This document shows positions 41,948 through 45,992 of a stretch of DNA of 45,992 bases, piece after piece. A model generated the notes under the pieces. It did not search any database, had not been told where the DNA came from, and saw only the letters and a program-made list of their open reading frames with translations. The DNA comes from Fen-999 sp035505955. Its GTDB lineage: Bacteria > Pseudomonadota > Gammaproteobacteria > Burkholderiales > Rhodocyclaceae. The translations under genes and the position numbers were made by a program. How positions within the stretch are numbered: the stretch's first letter is position 1; the number at the start of each line of letters is the position of its first letter. The DNA lies in the NCBI GenBank assembly GCA_035505955.1, contig DATJQH010000019.1, positions 1-45,992 of the forward strand, read 5' to 3'.

Positions 41948-44725
41948 CTAGCTTGGCTGCTGCTTCAACTGCGCCTGTGCCGCCGCGAGCCGGGCAATCG
42001 GCACCCGGGGCCCGGAACAGGAAACGTAGGTCAGGCCAATCTGGTGGCAAAACTCGATCGAGGCCGGATGCCCGCCATGCTCGCCGCAGATGCCGATCTT
42101 GAGGTCGGGACGGTTTTCACGGCCGCGCTCCACGGCGATCTTCATGACCTCACCGACGCCCTTGATGTCGAGCACTTCAAAGGGGTTGTCCTCGAGGATG
42201 CCCGCTTCGTTGTACGCCGGCAGGAACTTGTTCTCGGCGTCTTCACGCGAGAACGAGAACGTCGCCTGCGTCAGGTCGTTGGTGCCGAACGAGAAGAACT
42301 CGGCATCCTCGGCCATGCGGCCGGCGCGCATGCAGGCACGCACGACTTCCAGCATCGAGCCGAACTTGTATTGCACTTCGATGCCGTGCGTCAGCTGGAC
42401 GATCTTGTGGATGCGCAGTACGTAGCTGTGGATGCGCTTGAGTTCCTCGACGGTGGCCACTTGTGGCACCATGATCTCGGGATGCACCTCGATGCCTTCC
42501 TTCGCGCATTGGGCGGCCGCTTCGAGCACGGCCTGGATCTGCATCGAATAGATCTCGGGGAAGGTGATACCCAGACGCACGCCGCGATGGCCGAGCATCG
42601 GGTTAACTTCCTGCAGCGAGCGCACCTTGCGCAGCGTCTTTTCCTTCAGCAGGATCACGTCCTCATCGAGGTGATCTTCCTTGAAGGTCTCGAGCGCGTC
42701 GGTGAGCGGCGCCAGGCCGTCGGCATATTTGGCGTGGAGCGACGGATTCAGCAGCTTGAGCGTTTCCGGCAGCTCTTCGAGGCCCTTGATGGTGTCGCGC
42801 AGATGACGCAGGTGCGTGATCTCGAGCTCGAGTTGCGCCGCTGTCGGCAGGAACTCGTGCATCGGCGGGTCGAGCAGGCGCACCGTGACCGGCAGCCCCC
42901 TCATCGCCTTGAACATGCCCTTGAAGTCGTTGCGCTGGATCGGCAGCAGGCGGTCGAGCGCAGCCTGGCGCTCTTCCACGGTGTCTGCAAGGATCATCTC
43001 CTGCACGATCGGCAGGCGGTCGGTGCTGTTGAACATGCGCTCGGTACGACACAGGCCGATACCCTTGGCGCCGAATTCACGGGCACGGGCAGCGTCATTG
43101 GGCGTGTCGGCATTGGCGCGCACTTCGATCTTGGCGAATTCGTCGGCCCAGGTCAGCAGTGTCACCAGTTCCTGCGAAAACTCAGGTTCCACCGTCGGCA
43201 GTTCGCCGGCATAGACATGGCCGGTGCCGCCATCGATGGTGACGACATCGCCCTCATGCAGCACCGTCTCGCCGATGTGCGCCTTGCGCTGCACGTCGTC
43301 GATGTGGATAGCTTCGCAACCCGACACGCAGGGCTTGCCCATGCCGCGGGCGACGACTGCCGCATGCGAGGTCTTGCCGCCGCGGCTGGTCAGGATGCCC
43401 TGTGCCTGGAAGAAGCCGTGAATGTCCTCGGGCTTGGTCTCCTCGCGCACCAGGATGATCTTTTCGCCGGTGCGGCCACGCGCTTCGGCGGTATCCGCGT
43501 CGAACACGATCTTGCCGGACGCGGCGCCAGGCGAAGCCGGCAGGCCTTGCGCCAGCGACTTTGCCTTGAAGTTCGGCGCCAGCTGCGGTACCAGCAGCTG
43601 TTCGAGGATCGCTGGTTCGACGCGCAGCACGGCGCGCTCGCGGCTGATGATGCCGTCGTTCGCCATCTCGACCGAGGTGCGCACCATCGCCAGTGCGTTC
43701 ATCTTGCCGTTGCGCGTCTGGAGGCAGTAGAGCTTGCCCTTCTCGATGGTGAATTCGAAGTCCTGGACTTCCTTGTAGTGCGTCTCCAGCCGGTTGTGCA
43801 ACTCCATCAGCTGGGTGTAAATGTCGGGCATTTCCTGCGCCATCTCGGCGATCGGCTTCGGCGTGCGAATGCCGGCCACGACGTCCTCACCCTGCGCATT
43901 GACCAGATACTCGCCGTAGATCAGGTTCTCGCCGGTGCCGGGGTTGCGCGTGAAACCGACACCCGTGCCGGAATCGTTGCCCATGTTGCCAAACACCATG
44001 GTGCAGATATTGACGGCCGTGCCGCTAGCCATGGCCGGCGTGATCTTGAACTGCTTGCGGTAGTCGATGGCGCGCTTGCCGTTCCAGGAGCGGAACACGG
44101 CCTTGGTGGCGATTTCGAGCTGCTCGTAGGGATCCTGCGGGAACGGCTTGCCGGTGTGGCGCTGATAGACGGCGAGGAATTCGGCGGTCAGTTCCTTGAG
44201 GTGCTCGGCCTTGAGGTCGACGTCCTGCTTGGCCTGGTACTTGGCCTTGATTTCGTTCATCTTCTCGTCGAAGTGCTCGTCGGCAACGTTCAATGCGATC
44301 TTGCCGAAAAGCTGGATGAAGCGGCGATAGGCGTCCCAGGCAAAACGCTCGTTCTTGGTTTGCTTGATCAGGCCTTGGAGCGATGTCTCATTGAGGCCCA
44401 GGTTGAGAACAGTGTCCATCATGCCCGGCATCGACATCGACGAACCCGAACGCACCGAAACCAGGAGCGGATTGTCACCGGAGCCGAAGCCCTTGCCGGT
44501 CTTCTTCTCCAGGTCCGCCATGTACTTCTTGATCGTGTCCCAAACGCCGTCGGGGAGCTGGTTCTTCTCCAGATAGGCGAGACAGCATTCCGTCGTCACC
44601 GTGAAGCCCGGCGGAACATTGAGGCCGATCTGCGTCATTTCGCAAAGATTGGCCCCTTTGCCGCCCAGAAGCATCTTGTTCTTGCCATCGCCTTCCTCGA
44701 AGGAATACACGTACTGCTTGGCCAT
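41948..44725 (-). CDS. ppdK: Pyruvate, phosphate dikinase
   Basis: PPDK interconverts pyruvate, ATP and phosphate with phosphoenolpyruvate, AMP and pyrophosphate. The 925-residue protein has the N-terminal nucleotide-binding domain (LGGKGANLCEM, SVRSGSSMSMPGMMDT). The swivelling domain has the phospho-carrier His454 in GGKTSHAAVVARG. The C-terminal pyruvate domain has EHGGHP and MLGHRGVRLGIT. The start ATG 44725 has GGAGGG 8 bases upstream. Its regulator (a PPDK kinase/phosphorylase) is not seen here. A 907-codon open frame on the opposite strand is a G+C artefact. Confidence 0.97.
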   Translation of the reverse strand: MAKQYVYSFEEGDGKNKMLLGGKGANLCEMTQIGLNVPPGFTVTTECCLAYLEKNQLPDGVWDTIKKYMADLEKKTGKGFGSGDNPLLVSVRSGSSMSMPGMMDTVLNLGLNETSLQGLIKQTKNERFAWDAYRRFIQLFGKIALNVADEHFDEKMNEIKAKYQAKQDVDLKAEHLKELTAEFLAVYQRHTGKPFPQDPYEQLEIATKAVFRSWNGKRAIDYRKQFKITPAMASGTAVNICTMVFGNMGNDSGTGVGFTRNPGTGENLIYGEYLVNAQGEDVVAGIRTPKPIAEMAQEMPDIYTQLMELHNRLETHYKEVQDFEFTIEKGKLYCLQTRNGKMNALAMVRTSVEMANDGIISRERAVLRVEPAILEQLLVPQLAPNFKAKSLAQGLPASPGAASGKIVFDADTAEARGRTGEKIILVREETKPEDIHGFFQAQGILTSRGGKTSHAAVVARGMGKPCVSGCEAIHIDDVQRKAHIGETVLHEGDVVTIDGGTGHVYAGELPTVEPEFSQELVTLLTWADEFAKIEVRANADTPNDAARAREFGAKGIGLCRTERMFNSTDRLPIVQEMILADTVEERQAALDRLLPIQRNDFKGMFKAMRGLPVTVRLLDPPMHEFLPTAAQLELEITHLRHLRDTIKGLEELPETLKLLNPSLHAKYADGLAPLTDALETFKEDHLDEDVILLKEKTLRKVRSLQEVNPMLGHRGVRLGITFPEIYSMQIQAVLEAAAQCAKEGIEVHPEIMVPQVATVEELKRIHSYVLRIHKIVQLTHGIEVQYKFGSMLEVVRACMRAGRMAEDAEFFSFGTNDLTQATFSFSREDAENKFLPAYNEAGILEDNPFEVLDIKGVGEVMKIAVERGRENRPDLKIGICGEHGGHPASIEFCHQIGLTYVSCSGPRVPIARLAAAQAQLKQQPS

Positions 44726-44903
44726 ACGAAACACCCTCCGACTATGTGGATTAGCCGAAAACGATAACAGAAACCGCTAACCTCGGGTGATGCTCTGGGT
44801 CAAAAATAATGGGGCCGCGAAGCCATTCGCATCTGGCGGCAAATTTCAGAAGCCCGTAGCATTGGTGACTCTCAACAACCATCGGCGGACGCCAATACTC
44901 ACC

Positions 44904-45641
44904 ATGGATTCCTCACTACGCATGACCAGACTCTTCGCACTCATTTCTCTGGCTGCCGGCCTGGCCCTGACTGGGTGCAAGTCCAACGAAGCAAAACCGA
45001 CCGAAACCACTTCTCAAGCGGAACCGGCCGCGAAACCGGCGGACCAGCCGGCCGCCCAGCCGGCCGCCCAGCCGGCGCCAGCGCCCGCGGCACAACAGAA
45101 ACCGGTGTGCAAGGACGAGCCCGCAAAGACAACCGCCAACAAGAAGAAGGACAAGAGCGGGAAGCCTGCGCAGAAGAACGTCCAGATGGAGGATTGCGTG
45201 CCCGCATCTGCGGCGGCCCCGGCCGCTGCGGCGGCACCGGTGGCGCAGGCAGCATCGGCTTCAGGGACCTATGATCTGTCCAAGAACAAGCCCGTGACCA
45301 ACTCGGCCAAGGTCGAGGCCGGACAGGGCACGCTGGTTAAGGGCGTCAACGACTGGGAGGGGGAAATTACCGGCGTTCCGGCCGCCGGCAGCAAATTCGC
45401 CAAGCTGAAGATCGGTATGCTGCGCGAGGATGTGTTCAACCAGATCGGCTATCCGACCTACCAAGGCGCCTATGCAACCGGGAAAGCCTGGATTCCCTTC
45501 TATCACGGCAGCGACCGGGTCCGTTGGGAAGCAATTTACAACGGGCAAGGCCGCCTGATATTCTCCCAGCAGGGTGGCTGGGGTGGATCAAGCCAGTTCT
45601 ACCTGACCTGGATCATTCACAGCGCCAACGAAGGCAGGTAG
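44904..45641 (+). CDS. Lipoprotein with Pro/Ala linker and BamE/SmpA-like C-terminal domain
   Basis: The function is unknown. The protein has about 245 residues. A lipoprotein signal (RLFALISLAAGLALTGC) puts the lipidated cysteine near residue 25. A low-complexity linker of Pro/Ala/Gln repeats and a Lys-rich patch (KKKDKSGK) follow, then an Ala-rich stretch. The C-terminal ~90 residues are globular (KLKIGMLREDVFNQIGYPT, then WIPFYHGSDRVRW). The segment IGMxREDVxNQIGxPT resembles the BamE/SmpA motif (weak inference). ATG 44904 or 44922 are both possible, with no strong ribosome-binding site for either. Confidence 0.82.
   Translation: MDSSLRMTRLFALISLAAGLALTGCKSNEAKPTETTSQAEPAAKPADQPAAQPAAQPAPAPAAQQKPVCKDEPAKTTANKKKDKSGKPAQKNVQMEDCVPASAAAPAAAAAPVAQAASASGTYDLSKNKPVTNSAKVEAGQGTLVKGVNDWEGEITGVPAAGSKFAKLKIGMLREDVFNQIGYPTYQGAYATGKAWIPFYHGSDRVRWEAIYNGQGRLIFSQQGGWGGSSQFYLTWIIHSANEGR
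45045..45080 (+). repeat. 12-bp tandem repeat in the lipoprotein linker
   Basis: The unit CAGCCGGCCGCC occurs twice exactly (45045-45056, 45057-45068) and once changed (CAGCCGGCGCCA, 45069-45080). Each encodes the linker unit Gln-Pro-Ala-Ala. The repeat is in frame, so copy-number change would alter linker length without breaking the gene. Confidence 0.85.
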
Positions 45642-45694
45642 CCGCGCAACTGCCGCAGCACGGCGCACCACGACGGCTGACTTTCGGGTGGGAC

Positions 45695-45992
45695 TCACTC
45701 CCACTCGATCGTGGCCGGCGGCTTGCCTGAGATGTCGAAGACCACTCGGTTGATGCCGCGCACTTCGTTGATGATACGGTTCGAGACCTTGCCCAGCAGT
45801 TCGTAGGGAAGTTGCGCCCAGCGGGCAGTCATGAAGTCCTGCGTCTCGACCGCACGCAAGGCGACGACAAACTCGTACGTGCGACCGTCGCCCATGACCC
45901 CAACGCTCTTCACAGGCAGGAAGACCGCGAACGCCTGTGATGTCTTGTCGTACCAGTCCGCCGCCCGCAACTCGTCGATGAAGATGGCATCG
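45695..45992 (-). CDS. guaA: GMP synthase (glutamine-hydrolysing), C-terminal part; gene continues past the window end
   Basis: GuaA converts XMP to GMP with glutamine. Only the last 98 codons are present. They begin mid-gene at the window edge (DAIFIDELRAADWYDKTSQA) and run through FLPVKSVGVMGDGRTYE, with VALRAVETQDFMTA after it. They end in GINRVVFDISGKPPATIEWE, the standard GuaA C-terminus (dimerisation domain). The start lies beyond 45992. Confidence 0.96.
   Translation of the reverse strand, partial: DAIFIDELRAADWYDKTSQAFAVFLPVKSVGVMGDGRTYEFVVALRAVETQDFMTARWAQLPYELLGKVSNRIINEVRGINRVVFDISGKPPATIEWE

Noticed and set aside
42044..44767. 907-codon open frame opposite ppdK
   Set aside because: It is the antisense of a highly conserved enzyme; third-position G+C bias removes stop codons. 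The translation is His/Gln/Asp-rich with no family resemblance and no ribosome-binding site.
45688..45704. GTGGGA/TCCCAC hairpin at the guaA stop
   Set aside because: Six base pairs overlapping coding sequence with no U-tract; too weak to call a terminator.
1..45992. Mobile elements, CRISPR arrays, prophage or a defence island
   Set aside because: No transposase, integrase, direct-repeat array, terminal inverted repeat or defence gene is visible; genes are in conserved orders.

Overview
This window is ordinary, densely packed chromosomal DNA from a betaproteobacterium. Rhodocyclales is my best guess (inference). Supporting signs are a G+C-rich sequence, an EarP/EF-P(Arg32) pair, the gene order rpoE-rseABC-mucD-(thioredoxin-fold gene)-lepA-lepB-DUF4845-rnc-era-recO-pdxJ-acpS-nagZ, and a PilZ gene inside the holB-tatD operon. 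I see no insertion sequence, integrase, phage gene, CRISPR array or plasmid function, and no obvious foreign island. Nearly all the DNA is coding.

Layout. 1-3.3 kb (minus strand): a family-5-like uracil-DNA glycosylase, uvrC and pgsA, then tRNA-Gly(GCC) and tRNA-Cys(GCA). The pgsA-glyW-cysT order matches that of E. coli. 3.3-5.0 kb (plus): earP and efp, which make and modify elongation factor P, ending in a hairpin shared with nagZ. 5.0-16.7 kb (minus): one long run from rpoE to nagZ. It joins envelope-stress genes (rpoE, rseABC, mucD) to translation, secretion, RNA processing and cofactor genes, with nine junctions overlapping by exactly 4 nt. An intrinsic terminator in front of lepA splits the run. 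16.9-18.4 kb (plus): nadB. 18.4-24.9 kb (minus): the fatty acid and phospholipid cluster yceD-rpmF-plsX-fabH-fabD-fabG-acpP-fabF-ygfX, behind a good sigma70 promoter. 24.95-26.25 kb (plus): a YceF-type Maf and an RsmI-like methyltransferase. 26.2-28.8 kb (minus): rluC, a Gph-type phosphatase and an S49 peptidase. 28.8-31.9 kb (plus): a structured leader of about 0.4 kb, then rne. 32.0-33.7 kb: a low-molecular-weight phosphatase (minus) and an isocitrate dehydrogenase (plus). 33.7-38.2 kb (minus): mltG-tmk-holB-pilZ-tatD-ankyrin protein. 38.2-40.0 kb (plus): ygfZ and an NRDE protein. 40.0-44.7 kb (minus): ppdK, a response regulator, tadA and an L,D-transpeptidase/GNAT fusion. 44.9-45.6 kb (plus): a lipoprotein with a BamE-like tail. 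45.7 kb to the end: the 3' part of guaA (minus).

I found no convincing new multi-gene system. The items most worth a second look are these: the L,D-transpeptidase/acetyltransferase fusion, which lacks an export signal; lepA, which starts with TTG directly behind a terminator and has no visible Shine-Dalgarno sequence; the hairpin-rich rne leader; the lipoprotein with a repeat-built Pro/Ala linker; and the consensus tRNA promoter built over the pgsA stop codon.
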